Shown in pieces: positions 14,944-23,899 of a stretch of DNA of 43,202 bases (position 1 is the first letter of the stretch; each line of letters begins with the position of its first letter). Position numbers and translations under genes: made by a program. The stretch lies in NCBI RefSeq assembly GCF_004348675.1, contig NZ_SMKN01000027.1:1-43202 (forward strand). The letters are read 5' to 3'. This stretch comes from Micromonospora sp. KC606. Lineage in GTDB: Bacteria; Actinomycetota; Actinomycetes; Mycobacteriales; Micromonosporaceae. The notes beneath the pieces are model-generated. The model saw only the letters and a program-made list of their open reading frames with translations, was not told the origin of the DNA and searched no databases.

Positions 14944-15917
14944 CAACCTCCGCCCCGGCCATCACCGCCGTCGCGGCCGACGACCCGAGGATCCTTCGGC
15001 TCGTCCGGGACCTCGACGCCGACCTCACCGCCCGCTATCCCGACGAGCCCTGCACCGGCGGCGCCCACATCGACCCCGCGATACGCTTCCTGCTCGCCGA
15101 GGTGAACGGCCGACCGGTTGGCTGCTGCGCCGTACAGCCTTTCCCGCCACCGGACACCGCGGCCGAGCTCAAGCGCATGTACGTCGCTCCCGAGGCACGG
15201 GGCCAAGGCGTCGCCGCCCGACTGCTGGCCGAGGCGGAGCGCACCGCCGCCGCCCTCGGCCACACCGGGATGCGCCTGGAGACGGCCGTCCACCAGCCCG
15301 AGGCCATCGCGCTGTACACCCGGGCCGGATACCTGCCGATCCCCAACTACCCGCCGTACCAGCACAAGTCGCTCAGCCGCTGCTACGCCAAACCCATGCC
15401 GCTGCCCGCAGCCCGATCGGCGGACAGGGAGGAACTCATGGCCTTCCTCACGGGCCAGGGGCTCTCGCCCCAGGACGTATTCGCGCCCGGCACCCGGTAC
15501 TGGCTCACCAGGGATGCGGCCGGCCCGGCGGCGGCTGCAGGCCTGGAGCGGCAGGGCCACTGCGTGCTGCTGCGCAGCATCGCCGTCCGCGCCGATCTTC
15601 GAGGATGCGGGGCCGCACGGCGGCTGGTCGAGCACGTCCTCGCGGAAGCGGCTGCGCAGGAAGGACGTACGGCATACCTGTTCTCCACGAGCGCCGGACC
15701 CCTCTGGGAGCGACTCGGGTTCCGGCCGGTGCCGGTTGCCGAAGCCGCCGAGGTCCTGTCCGAGGCACCACAGGTACGTCGATACCGCGAGACAGGAGCT
15801 CTGGCCGACGAGGCCGCATGGCGCCGTGACCTCGCCGACACCGAGGCATGCAACCTGCCGCCCATCAGCCGCTACAGGGCCGACGCACCGCACACAATTC
15901 CGGTCGCCCGCAGATGA
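14940..15917 (+). CDS. Tandem GNAT acetyltransferase, second half ArsN2-like
   Basis: The protein has 325 residues and two GNAT domains. The first (about 1-150) has MYVAPEARGQGVAARLL as acetyl-CoA loop and ALYTRAGYLPIPNYPPY near its end. The second (about 160-280) has GQGLSPQDVF, LLRSIAVRADLRGCGAARRL and YLFSTSAGPLWERLGFRPV. That pattern resembles the arsenic-linked acetyltransferase ArsN2, including the VLLRS-x-AV strand and the T-x-A-x-x-x-x-ERLG segment. The start is GTG at 14940, overlapping the TetR stop. Two acetyltransferases in one chain next to an arsenic island suggest drug or organoarsenical detoxification; the substrate is not shown by sequence. Confidence 0.78.
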   Translation: MTTSAPAITAVAADDPRILRLVRDLDADLTARYPDEPCTGGAHIDPAIRFLLAEVNGRPVGCCAVQPFPPPDTAAELKRMYVAPEARGQGVAARLLAEAERTAAALGHTGMRLETAVHQPEAIALYTRAGYLPIPNYPPYQHKSLSRCYAKPMPLPAARSADREELMAFLTGQGLSPQDVFAPGTRYWLTRDAAGPAAAAGLERQGHCVLLRSIAVRADLRGCGAARRLVEHVLAEAAAQEGRTAYLFSTSAGPLWERLGFRPVPVAEAAEVLSEAPQVRRYRETGALADEAAWRRDLADTEACNLPPISRYRADAPHTIPVARR

Positions 15918-16199
15918 GACAGTCGCCTCCGGGCTCCCGCGCGCCTTTAGGTGGCGGCTGTGGACGAGCACTCTGATCAGTCGCCTGAACTGCTTCGTTC
16001 GCTCCTTTCCTGGTCCTGTATCCGACGGCGGAGCGCGGCTACCCGGAGCGCCTCGCTGGACTGGTCGCGGCGCTCTTCGGAGGTATCGCGGTACGACCGC
16101 GCGGTCAGCGGCTGTGAGTGATCCGACGGCACGCGACCATCGGTGAGCGCGAGGGACTGATGGTGAACAGCACGCGTCCGAGGTTCGGCTATTCCTGCT
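15918..16199. other. Gap with no assigned gene
   Basis: A plus-strand segment reading YPTAERGYPERLAGLVAALFGG looks protein-like but has no start and soon meets a stop. It may be debris of an older gene. No promoter or RNA was recognised. Confidence 0.35.
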
Positions 16200-16440
16200 G
16201 ATGTGGAGTCCGCGCACCGGCCCCGCGTCGCATACGATGGTCCTTGGCTCGCGGCGCTGCCTGGGGCCGAGACGACTGTGGACGTCGGCTGCGGCAGCGG
16301 CACCCTTCCGCAAAGCTACGCCGCCGCGAGTCGACCGGGCTGGTCACCGGTCTTGATCGATCCGGCGCGGTGGTGTGTCACTGCCGCGGGCCGTGCGCTG
16401 GCCTTGGTCGCCGACGCAACGAGTACATCGGACCGATTGG
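16200..16440 (+). pseudogene. Frameshifted SAM-dependent methyltransferase fragment
   Basis: The sequence encodes the class I methyltransferase motif I as TTVDVGCGSGTL. It then changes frame near 16310 and continues with ESTGLVTGLDRSGAVV, which fits the strand ending in the acidic residue that binds the SAM ribose. Neither the start of the protein nor its catalytic C-terminal part is present. It is therefore a short relic, open in frame with the following gene, which could mislead automatic start choice. Confidence 0.5.
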
Positions 16441-16448
16441 ATGAAACG

Positions 16449-16889
16449 ATGCGCAATACCGAGATGGCGAAGCTGGGCGGCCTCGTGGGCGAATGGGCGA
16501 CGAAGATCTCGGATGCCTTCTTCCTCGAACCGCCGGGCACCGAGGTACCGGGCACCACCACCATCGAGTGGCTCGGGGAGTCGCTACTGGTCGCGCGGTC
16601 GAAGTTCGACGGGGGCCGGCAGGCGCGTTCCGAGATGAGTCTCGTCCTCGGACGCAGCGACGCGAACGATCGGTTCGTCGCGCTCTACCAGGACGACCGC
16701 GGCGTCTGCCGCGAGTTTGCCATGACCTTCGACGGCGGGCACTGGACGATGACCCGTGAGGACCCGGACTTCCACCAGCGGTTCATCGCCGACGTCGAAG
16801 AGGACCGGATCCTCGGCCGCTGGGAGGCGTCCGAGGACGCCGGCAAGTCCTGGCGGAAGGACTTCGACCTCACCTTCGAGCGCGCCTGA
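16449..16889 (+). CDS. DUF1579-like beta-barrel protein, function unknown
   Basis: From ATG at 16449 the protein has 146 residues. The pattern LGGLVGEWATKISDAFF followed by alternating hydrophobic strands, with paired SLVLGRSDANDRFVALYQD and WTMTREDPDFHQRF, is that of small cytoplasmic beta-barrels related to DUF1579 and lipocalin-like folds. No catalytic residues can be named. The same frame extends upstream to 16203, but that part is a methyltransferase relic, so the internal ATG is preferred. No operon partner is evident. Confidence 0.65.
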   Translation: MRNTEMAKLGGLVGEWATKISDAFFLEPPGTEVPGTTTIEWLGESLLVARSKFDGGRQARSEMSLVLGRSDANDRFVALYQDDRGVCREFAMTFDGGHWTMTREDPDFHQRFIADVEEDRILGRWEASEDAGKSWRKDFDLTFERA

Positions 16890-16980
16890 AATCTGGCGCC
16901 TCCGATCGACGAGCACCGCGCACCATTGCCGGCAGATCCGGGCGTCGTCAGGGTCGGCGCAGTGGTACGCACGCGTCCGC

Positions 16981-17046
16981 CTAGGCGGTCACCTCGGTGA
17001 AGAGGCCGGGGCGGGTACTGCCGAGGATGATCCCGATGTTCGTCAT
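16981..17046 (-). pseudogene. 21-codon relic of an NADPH-dependent FMN reductase
   Basis: On the minus strand, ATG at 17046 begins MTNIGIILGSTRPG, which is the flavodoxin-fold phosphate-binding start of NADPH-dependent FMN reductases. It is then joined in frame to LFTEVTA and a stop, which resembles the C-terminus of such proteins. An internal deletion that removed about 150 residues but kept both ends would explain this. Confidence 0.45.
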
Positions 17047-17299
17047 GCCTGGTCCGTTTCCGCTGATCCGATGGTTACTGATGGTCGGAAACGTTGTGCA
17101 ACGCGAATTGATCCCTTTATTCGCACGCACTGCCGTTGCCGACGTCCGGATCACAGCGCCGCGTCGAGGCCGTTTTGAGCCTCAGCACACTTGCGTCGCG
17201 CAGGTGCGCGAGGTCCCCCACTGCCGTGCGAGTTCGGCCTGCTGGCTGGGTCTGTGGAAATGTGTAGCGCGTTGTGGCGTATGTACGGATACTGTGCCG

Positions 17300-18322
17300 G
17301 TGACTGGTTCTGTATCGCCTCAGCTGCTTCGACCACGTGCGTTGAGGCCCGGAGATCTCGTCGTTATCGCTTCGCTGTCCGGGCCGCTGCCTGCGGCTCA
17401 CGAGTGCAACGTTGAGCAGGCGGTGGCTGTGCTCGAGCGGATGAGATTCCGCGTGCGTCGGGCACTGCTGCTGGAAGTAGGGCGGCACCATTGGTGGAGC
17501 GCGGCGACGCCGGCGGAGATCGCCGCGGAACTCAATGGTCTTCTTCGTGATCCTGAGGTTCGTGCGATCATCGCGGCTGATGGCGGCCAGACGGCGTTCG
17601 GCTACCTCGACTTGATCGACATTGAGGCGATCAGGGCCGACCCGAAGCCGATCCTTGGATATAGCGACATCTCCTTGCTGCATCTGGTGCTCTATGCACG
17701 CACGGGCTTGGTCGGGTTTCATGCCGACATGGCCGTGCCTGGCTTCGGCGAGCACTGGCAGGCTGCGGCGGCGACGCGCCAAGCGGAACTTGAGAAGCTG
17801 TACACCAGGTTGCTGACCGATACCGAGGTGATCGGTGCGTTACCTGCGAGCTCGTCGTGGGAGTGCTGGCGCGACGGGCGTGCCGAAGGACGGCTAATCG
17901 GTGGGGTGATCAATCGAATCGCGCTGGTGCAGGCAACGCGCTTCGCGGTGCCGCTCGAGTGGTTCGACGGTGCCGTGTTGTTCTGGGAGGAGATGGGCGG
18001 CCACACGTCGCACGTGTGGAGCTATCTGCAGGTGATGCGGCACTGCGGCATCCTCGACCGGATTTCCGGCATGGTGGTGGGCGTTCCGCGCGAGATCGCC
18101 GGACTCGACTCGCCCGAGGCGTCCCCGACGCTGTCCGAGATCGTCCTTGACGTACTCGGCGACCGTGACATCCCAGTGCTGGGCAACGTCGAGCTCGGAC
18201 ATGCCGGCCCGAACCTGCCGATGCCGGTCGGCATCCGTGTCGGCCTCGATACGCAGCAGCGGACGTTGTCCCTACTCGAACCGCCGGTACGGCCGCACAC
18301 GATGACGGAGCCGGTCAGCTGA
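17300..18322 (+). CDS. S66-family LD-carboxypeptidase-like peptidase
   Basis: From GTG at 17300 (GTG at 17294 also possible) the protein has about 340 residues, normal for family S66. Motifs are RPGDLVVIASLSGPLPA at the N-terminus, DGGQTAFGYLDLID, the nucleophile elbow LGYSDISLL with the catalytic Ser, GGVINRIALVQ in the second domain, and ELGHAGPNLPMPVG with the catalytic His. These serine peptidases cut L,D-bonds in muropeptides or, in the MccF branch, inactivate peptide-nucleotide antibiotics. Which applies cannot be told here. No signal peptide is seen, so it acts in the cytoplasm. Confidence 0.85.
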   Translation: MTGSVSPQLLRPRALRPGDLVVIASLSGPLPAAHECNVEQAVAVLERMRFRVRRALLLEVGRHHWWSAATPAEIAAELNGLLRDPEVRAIIAADGGQTAFGYLDLIDIEAIRADPKPILGYSDISLLHLVLYARTGLVGFHADMAVPGFGEHWQAAAATRQAELEKLYTRLLTDTEVIGALPASSSWECWRDGRAEGRLIGGVINRIALVQATRFAVPLEWFDGAVLFWEEMGGHTSHVWSYLQVMRHCGILDRISGMVVGVPREIAGLDSPEASPTLSEIVLDVLGDRDIPVLGNVELGHAGPNLPMPVGIRVGLDTQQRTLSLLEPPVRPHTMTEPVS

Positions 18323-18996
<674 letters not shown>

Positions 18997-21198
18997 ATGC
19001 AGGTATATGCGGTCTATCACGACGGCGAGGGAAAGTTTCTTCTGGCCACCAAGAACAATAGGGGATATTTTTTTCAGCCCAACCGCAGGAATCCGCAGGG
19101 GGCGGTCTATCCGAAGGGGTTCGATCTCACCCCGTACGGCGGCGGCAAGCGGGCACTGCCCGGTGGCGGAATGAACGACGGCGAGTCAATTCGGGGCTGC
19201 GCCGCGCGGGAGTTCCGGGAGGAAACCGGTGTCACAATCGATCCGCAGGCCGGCTACCAGGAGTACCGTCCGGACATCCCGGGGTACGTGGGTAAGTTCG
19301 CCGCCGGCTTCTTCCGCACCACTCCGCAGAACCTGCAAGCGGCCTGCGATGCGATCAACCGTATTCATCTGGACTCGGCCGGGAAGGCCGCAAGGGCCGT
19401 CCGCGAACAGCAGATCAGGTCCTATGGACAGCTACGCCAGAATTTCCCTAAGGCGCCGATGGATGACGAGCTGAGTTCGGTCGGAATCCGCGACATAGAC
19501 GATCCGACGACCATGGCCATGGTCTACAGCTGGCAGTCGATCACAGGAATGGACTGGTACTTCTCCATTTTTGCCTACTTTCTCCAGCACGTTGCACCGA
19601 CCGGGCCGGCAGTGCTCCACCAACGAAAGGGTGCCGACATGACCGACCAGACAGTCCAGAGCGCTGCCCCGCAGCTCTCCCAGGCATTGGCTTTGGGACA
19701 GGGCTTCAACGTGTACGGGGCGTTCGACACCTCCAGCCTCACCGTCCCGATCGTCGACTCGACCCAGGCCGGTGAGCGGGTGTTCCGGTTCCGTGGCGTC
19801 GACTACTCGGTGCCCGACTACGTGGTGGCGCAGGAGGACCCCAAGTCGTACGTCGTCAAGGCGGTCAGCGAGAACCGCGAGGAGGCCCAGGACGAGCTGT
19901 CCGTGCACGCCGGCATCGGCGCCTCGCACGGCGCGTTCAGCGGCGAGATCGAGGCGACGTTCGGAGCGTCCCGCACCACCACGGCGGACAGCTTCCTGTG
20001 CTCCTGGCGCTCGTACGTGCCGCTCGCCGTGTTGCAGGTCAATCCCAGTAAGGCCAGGAGGTGCCTGACGCAGGACTTCACCGCCGCCGTGGCCGCGCTG
20101 CCGGTGCCGCTGCCGGTCGACGAAGAACTGGCCACCTATTTCGACTTCTTCGCCGCGTACGGTCCGTTCTACACGAAGGCGGTCGTCATCGGTGGTGAGA
20201 TGTCAATCTTCAACTCGGTGCGCAAGTCGAGCCTGCTGACCGCGATCGATCTCAGCGCCAGCATGCAGGCGCAGTACGACGGGTTGTTCACCGCTGGGAA
20301 CCTGGACATCGGGGTGGTCGGCGCGCAGAAGTGGTCCGCGTACCAGCAGGCGTCCACCGTGGCGATCAGCGCCAACGGCGGAGACCAGGCGCTGGCGCTG
20401 CGGCTCAGCGGCGCCGACCCGTGGCGGTTCGAGCAGCCCTCGGTCGACCTCTACGCGCAGTGGGCGGACAGTCTCGGCTCGGCGCCGGCGATCGTGGACT
20501 TCCGGCTCGGGGGCGTCTGGGAACTCGTTGACGACCCTGAGCGGGCCCGGGCCCTTCAGGAGGCCTGGCAGCTCTACGCCGCGCAGATGCACCCACAGTT
20601 GAGCGTGCAGACCTCCTCGGAGCAGATGGCGTGGCCGGTGGTGGCGACGCCGAAGCCGCCCATCGTCATCCTGGGAACGCAGATCAAGCCCGAGACGCCA
20701 CCGGTGATGCCGGTGGGCATCCACGCGATCGTGTTCCGCGCCGACGACCTGTCCGTACCCGGCGGCATCGCGCTCAACCGGGTCTACCAGCTCGCCAACA
20801 AGGAGAGCTGGCCAGCGACGTACGACGACATGTGGAACGCCTGCGCCGCCGACATCCAGGGCTCGTACGACCTCGCCGGGAACATCCTCGTGCTGGCCAC
20901 CTACGGCCTCGACCGCGGCATGCCCCCGACGCACACCGCACTGGGCATGCTGGAGACAGCTGGCGCGGGACCGGTCGTCAACGACTGGATCGCCCACGCC
21001 GACGCCGGCAGCATGATGGGCGGCCCGACCACCTGGATCGGCTACGCGTTCAGTTACGCAATGGTCGGTGTGTTCGGCGGCGCGCCCGGCACGGCGATCG
21101 AGGTAACCACTTCGCTCGGTGGTGGTGGCAAGCTCACGTTGCAGACCTTTTTCTACCGCGACCGGTTCGACGGCCAGTACACCATCGCCCGGGGCTGA
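18997..21198 (+). CDS. Nudix hydrolase fused to MACPF (perforin-like) protein
   Basis: One uninterrupted frame of 733 residues. Residues 1-214 form a Nudix domain with a complete Nudix box at 57-79 (G-x5-E-x7-REF-x-EE-x-GV, E63 to V79). From about 225 a MACPF domain follows, with the signature YGPFYTKAVVIGGEM at 388-402 and membrane-hairpin-like segments on both sides. Residues from about 550 form a separate alpha/beta region (GIHAIVFRADDLS, NILVLATYGLDRG) that may resemble the FAM3/ILEI fold; this is tentative. No signal peptide or membrane anchor is present. A strong internal ribosome binding site and ATG at 19639 could yield the MACPF part alone. The start is ATG at 18997. A glycosyltransferase follows after 8 bp. 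Confidence 0.8.
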   Translation: MQVYAVYHDGEGKFLLATKNNRGYFFQPNRRNPQGAVYPKGFDLTPYGGGKRALPGGGMNDGESIRGCAAREFREETGVTIDPQAGYQEYRPDIPGYVGKFAAGFFRTTPQNLQAACDAINRIHLDSAGKAARAVREQQIRSYGQLRQNFPKAPMDDELSSVGIRDIDDPTTMAMVYSWQSITGMDWYFSIFAYFLQHVAPTGPAVLHQRKGADMTDQTVQSAAPQLSQALALGQGFNVYGAFDTSSLTVPIVDSTQAGERVFRFRGVDYSVPDYVVAQEDPKSYVVKAVSENREEAQDELSVHAGIGASHGAFSGEIEATFGASRTTTADSFLCSWRSYVPLAVLQVNPSKARRCLTQDFTAAVAALPVPLPVDEELATYFDFFAAYGPFYTKAVVIGGEMSIFNSVRKSSLLTAIDLSASMQAQYDGLFTAGNLDIGVVGAQKWSAYQQASTVAISANGGDQALALRLSGADPWRFEQPSVDLYAQWADSLGSAPAIVDFRLGGVWELVDDPERARALQEAWQLYAAQMHPQLSVQTSSEQMAWPVVATPKPPIVILGTQIKPETPPVMPVGIHAIVFRADDLSVPGGIALNRVYQLANKESWPATYDDMWNACAADIQGSYDLAGNILVLATYGLDRGMPPTHTALGMLETAGAGPVVNDWIAHADAGSMMGGPTTWIGYAFSYAMVGVFGGAPGTAIEVTTSLGGGGKLTLQTFFYRDRFDGQYTIARG
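19625..19641 (+). promoter_or_regulatory. Internal ribosome binding site and start for a separate MACPF protein
   Basis: GAAAGGG (19625-19631) lies 7 bases before ATG (19639-19641), exactly at the Nudix/MACPF boundary and in frame. It would give a 519-residue MACPF protein. The site is stronger than the one at 18997. Either two products are made from one frame, or two genes were fused by loss of a stop. Confidence 0.6.
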
Positions 21199-21206
21199 CC
21201 GTCGCC

Positions 21207-22358
21207 GTGAATGACCTGCTCATCGTGGGGCACGGCGGATGCCGGACCGGGTACGGGCGCGTGTTGCGCAGTCTGGCCCGGCATCTGTCGGCCCATACCC
21301 GGCTCCGTTACCTGACGCTCGGCCGACCGGAGCCGGTTCCGCCCGGGGTCACAATGGTCGAGCCGGTCCAGCGGGGCGACCTGTACGGCTTCGCGTCGCT
21401 TCCGCAGGTGCTCCGCAACCATCCCACCGACACACTGCTGGCCTGCCACGACCCCACGGTTCTCGCCGGGTACGCGCGGATCGCCCGGCGCGTCGCGCCA
21501 GCTGTCCGGGTGGTCCTCTACCTACCGATGGAGTGGCAACGGCTGCCCGAAGAGGTACTGGACGGGTTGGCGCTGGCCAACCACATCGTCTGCTACACGC
21601 AGACCGCCCGGAGTTGGCTCACCGGCCAGTGGCCCGCCGGGCGGCCCACGCCACCGGTTTCGGTCATCGGCCACGGCGTCGACCGGACGGCGTTCCGGCC
21701 GCTGTATTCCGGCCCCGATCCGCGACGAGCCCGCTCCCGGCGGCGGGCCCGCCAGCTGCTCGGCATCCCGGACGACCAGTTCCTGATTCTGAACGGCAAC
21801 CGCGACACTCCCCGCAAGCGCCTGGACCTCACCCTGTGCGCCGTGGCCGAGTGTGCCCGCGCGCTGCCAAGTACGCACCTGGTCCTGGTGCACGGCCAGC
21901 ACCGGCGCGACGAGGTCGCGCGGCTCGGCCTGACCGGCCGGGTGACGGTCCCCGACCACCAGCCGGACGATGCCACCCTGAACCTCTACTACAACGCCGC
22001 CGATGTTGGGCTCAACACGTCGGCCGCCGAGGGCTGGGGACTGGTGTCGTTCGAGCACGCCGCCGCCGGGGCTGCCCAGATCGTGCCGGACCAGCCGGCG
22101 GCTCGGGAGATCTGGGCCGGGGACGCCGTCACCGTGCCGTGCCACACCGTCGCCGACCCGGATCCCGTGCCTGGATACGGCGAGGTCGATGTCGCCGCCT
22201 GCGCTCTGGCGCTCCGCCAGCTGGGCGAGGACCCGGGCCTGCGGGCCCGCTGGGACGGCGCCGCATCCCGCGTGGCGAACCGACGAGACAATGACTGGGC
22301 TTTCCTGGCCCACCAGTGGCTCGTCCCGCTGGCGATGCCGCAGGCCGCGACAACCTGA
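21207..22358 (+). CDS. GT4-type glycosyltransferase
   Basis: The protein has 383 residues with a GT-B fold. The N-terminal domain starts LLIVGHGGCRTGYGRVL, the glycine-rich acceptor loop. The C-terminal donor domain has VIGHGVDRTAFRP, LNGNRDTPRKRLDL and the E-x7-E motif EGWGLVSFE at residues 274-282, which holds the nucleotide sugar. Family GT4 enzymes transfer a sugar with retention. The GTG start is 8 bp after the MACPF stop, so both are probably cotranscribed. No membrane segment is present. The acceptor is unknown; it may be the MACPF protein, a lipid or a small molecule. Confidence 0.88.
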   Translation: MNDLLIVGHGGCRTGYGRVLRSLARHLSAHTRLRYLTLGRPEPVPPGVTMVEPVQRGDLYGFASLPQVLRNHPTDTLLACHDPTVLAGYARIARRVAPAVRVVLYLPMEWQRLPEEVLDGLALANHIVCYTQTARSWLTGQWPAGRPTPPVSVIGHGVDRTAFRPLYSGPDPRRARSRRRARQLLGIPDDQFLILNGNRDTPRKRLDLTLCAVAECARALPSTHLVLVHGQHRRDEVARLGLTGRVTVPDHQPDDATLNLYYNAADVGLNTSAAEGWGLVSFEHAAAGAAQIVPDQPAAREIWAGDAVTVPCHTVADPDPVPGYGEVDVAACALALRQLGEDPGLRARWDGAASRVANRRDNDWAFLAHQWLVPLAMPQAATT

Positions 22359-22571
22359 CCGGCATGTCTGGATGCCCGATCCGCCCATCACCTGACCTCT
22401 CGGGCGCTGTGAGCATCCTGGGGCGCGCCTCGCGAGCGAGAGGCCGCCGCCGTCGAACCCGGCGCTCGCCCCGGAGGCTCCTCCCCTGTCGACAGACGGC
22501 GCATCATGGTCGTGTCGCGGTCGCTGAAGGTGCTCCTAGGGGTCGCTCTGATGGCAGTGGCGTCCGGTCGC

Positions 22572-22679
22572 CGGTTTCTTCATCCGCGACCGGGACACCA
22601 AGTTCGACGCCGTGCTCGCTGATCAGGGCGTGCAGGTGGTGAAGACGCCACCTCGCACACCCCAAGCCAACTGCTTCGT
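22572..22679 (+). pseudogene. DDE transposase (rve-type) fragment
   Basis: About 35 codons read [18 protein letters not shown] and [14 protein letters not shown], matching the second-Asp region of integrase-core transposases of the IS3/IS481 type. Nothing of the rest of the element is found on either side, so it is a small relic. The upstream part of the gap (22359-22571) shows nothing recognisable. Confidence 0.65.
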
Positions 22680-22680
22680 G

Positions 22681-23100
22681 TCAGGTCACGTTGCTACGGG
22701 CTACGGCAAAGCACAGGCCAGCCACGATCAGTGCGTACGGGCCCCAGAAGTATCGCTCCCAGGTGCTTGAGGAGGCGACGTTCATCAACGCGCCGAGAAG
22801 CAGGAGCCCGAAGAGAATCCATGTGCCCCAGCGGGCCACGGCCTCGGGCATGGCGAGCATTCCGAACCCGGCCCGACGAGTCACGAGCATCGCGGCGCCG
22901 GCCCAGGCGAGGACGGCCAGGGCGCTCGCGATCCTCAACCGGTGGGGCAACGAGCCGGTGTGGGTGCCGCCCCACGCGGCTTGCCCCAGTGGCGCTCCCA
23001 GCGCGAGGGCCAGTTGGAACAGCGCGATGCCGACCAGCCCGACGACTGCCGCTGTCGCCGTGGCCCGCACCAGGGTCAAGTTCGCTGTTGTTGTGATCAT
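22681..23100 (-). CDS. Small four-helix membrane protein, function unknown
   Basis: From ATG at 23100 the protein has 139 residues and four hydrophobic segments ([61 protein letters not shown]). It has a WGG motif after the first helix and [11 protein letters not shown] before the last. It is an uncharacterised integral membrane protein. Its start overlaps the stop of the PadR gene by ATGA, so it is in the PadR operon and is probably the regulated function. Confidence 0.8.
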   Translation of the reverse strand: MITTTANLTLVRATATAAVVGLVGIALFQLALALGAPLGQAAWGGTHTGSLPHRLRIASALAVLAWAGAAMLVTRRAGFGMLAMPEAVARWGTWILFGLLLLGALMNVASSSTWERYFWGPYALIVAGLCFAVARSNVT

Positions 23101-23660
23101 TGTGGGTGCTCCCGCCGTGAGAGTTCGATGTGATCGAGTGCAGCGAGGCATTCGTCTGCCCAGGCGATCACCGCATGGGCATGGTGGCGTCCCGCTGAAA
23201 TGGTGAGTTGCCAGAAGGGCGCATCGTCGGCGTGCTGCGGCTCGCCGGCGATCTCAGCGTCGAGGTCGTCGAATTGGCGCAGCCGTTGTTGTGCGTCGGC
23301 CTTGGCGTTGGTGGTGAGTGCCCGGCATGCCTCGACTCCCAGGGTGCGACCGAAGAACAGGCGCAGGAGCAGACCGTTGCGTGCGGGCACTGCCTGGATC
23401 GGCTGGGTGAGCAGCTCACGAAGCCGGCGGGCCCCCGAAGGGGTGAGGGCATACGTCGACGAGCCGCGCTTGACTGATCCGTCGCGGCGGACGAACCCGT
23501 GGCGCTCCAGGTCGGCGAGCGCCGGGTAGATCTGCCCGAAGCTTTCGTTCCAGAAGTGGCCGAGAACATCGCGGATTGCCTCTCTCAGCGCGTAGCCGGT
23601 CATCGGCTCGATGCTCAGCGCGCCAAGCACGGCCATGTCGGTCTGGCTGGAACGTGCCAT
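23097..23660 (-). CDS. PadR-family transcriptional regulator
   Basis: From ATG at 23660, with GAGGAGG 6 bases upstream, the protein has 187 residues. The N-terminal PadR winged helix is clear: AVLGALSIEPMTGYALREAI, SFGQIYPALADLERHGFV and the wing KRGSSTYALTPSGARRL. The C-terminal helical domain (Vir-type) spans the rest and would mediate dimerisation. Two adjacent palindromes in front of the gene are probable binding sites. It is cotranscribed with a small membrane protein. Confidence 0.92.
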   Translation of the reverse strand: MARSSQTDMAVLGALSIEPMTGYALREAIRDVLGHFWNESFGQIYPALADLERHGFVRRDGSVKRGSSTYALTPSGARRLRELLTQPIQAVPARNGLLLRLFFGRTLGVEACRALTTNAKADAQQRLRQFDDLDAEIAGEPQHADDAPFWQLTISAGRHHAHAVIAWADECLAALDHIELSRREHPQ

Positions 23661-23687
23661 CGCCCGCCTCCTCACCCCTGCCCTAGC

Positions 23688-23713
23688 TATCTGCCAGATA
23701 TATCTACTAGATA
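23688..23713. promoter_or_regulatory. Two abutting PadR-type operators
   Basis: TATCT-GCC-AGATA (23688-23700) and TATCT-ACT-AGATA (23701-23713) are perfect 13-bp dyads placed end to end, 28 bp upstream of the PadR start in an AT-rich pocket. PadR repressors commonly bind such sites in their own promoters. Confidence 0.75.
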
Positions 23714-23899
23714 GGTGGCGTCGCGTCAAGGATCCTCGTCACGACCAGGTTGGTCGTGAGCGGCCACTTGATCATGGGGCTGGGTGGACCGATCATCGCG
23801 TCGGTCGGCCGCCGCGCCGGGTGGCAGACCACGACACACGATGTCGCCAGCGTCACAATCCCAGCAAAACATAGACAAACTTGTTTGATTCGAACACCC

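Noticed and set aside
17107..17290. Upstream extension of the S66 peptidase frame
   Set aside because: The frame is open to about 16997, but that sequence has no S66 similarity and covers the FMN reductase relic; the GTG at 17300 fits the family length.
23877..23888. CAAAC-TT-GTTTG dyad as an SOS (LexA) box
   Set aside because: It lacks the GAAC-N4-GTTC core of actinobacterial LexA sites, and no gene starts nearby.
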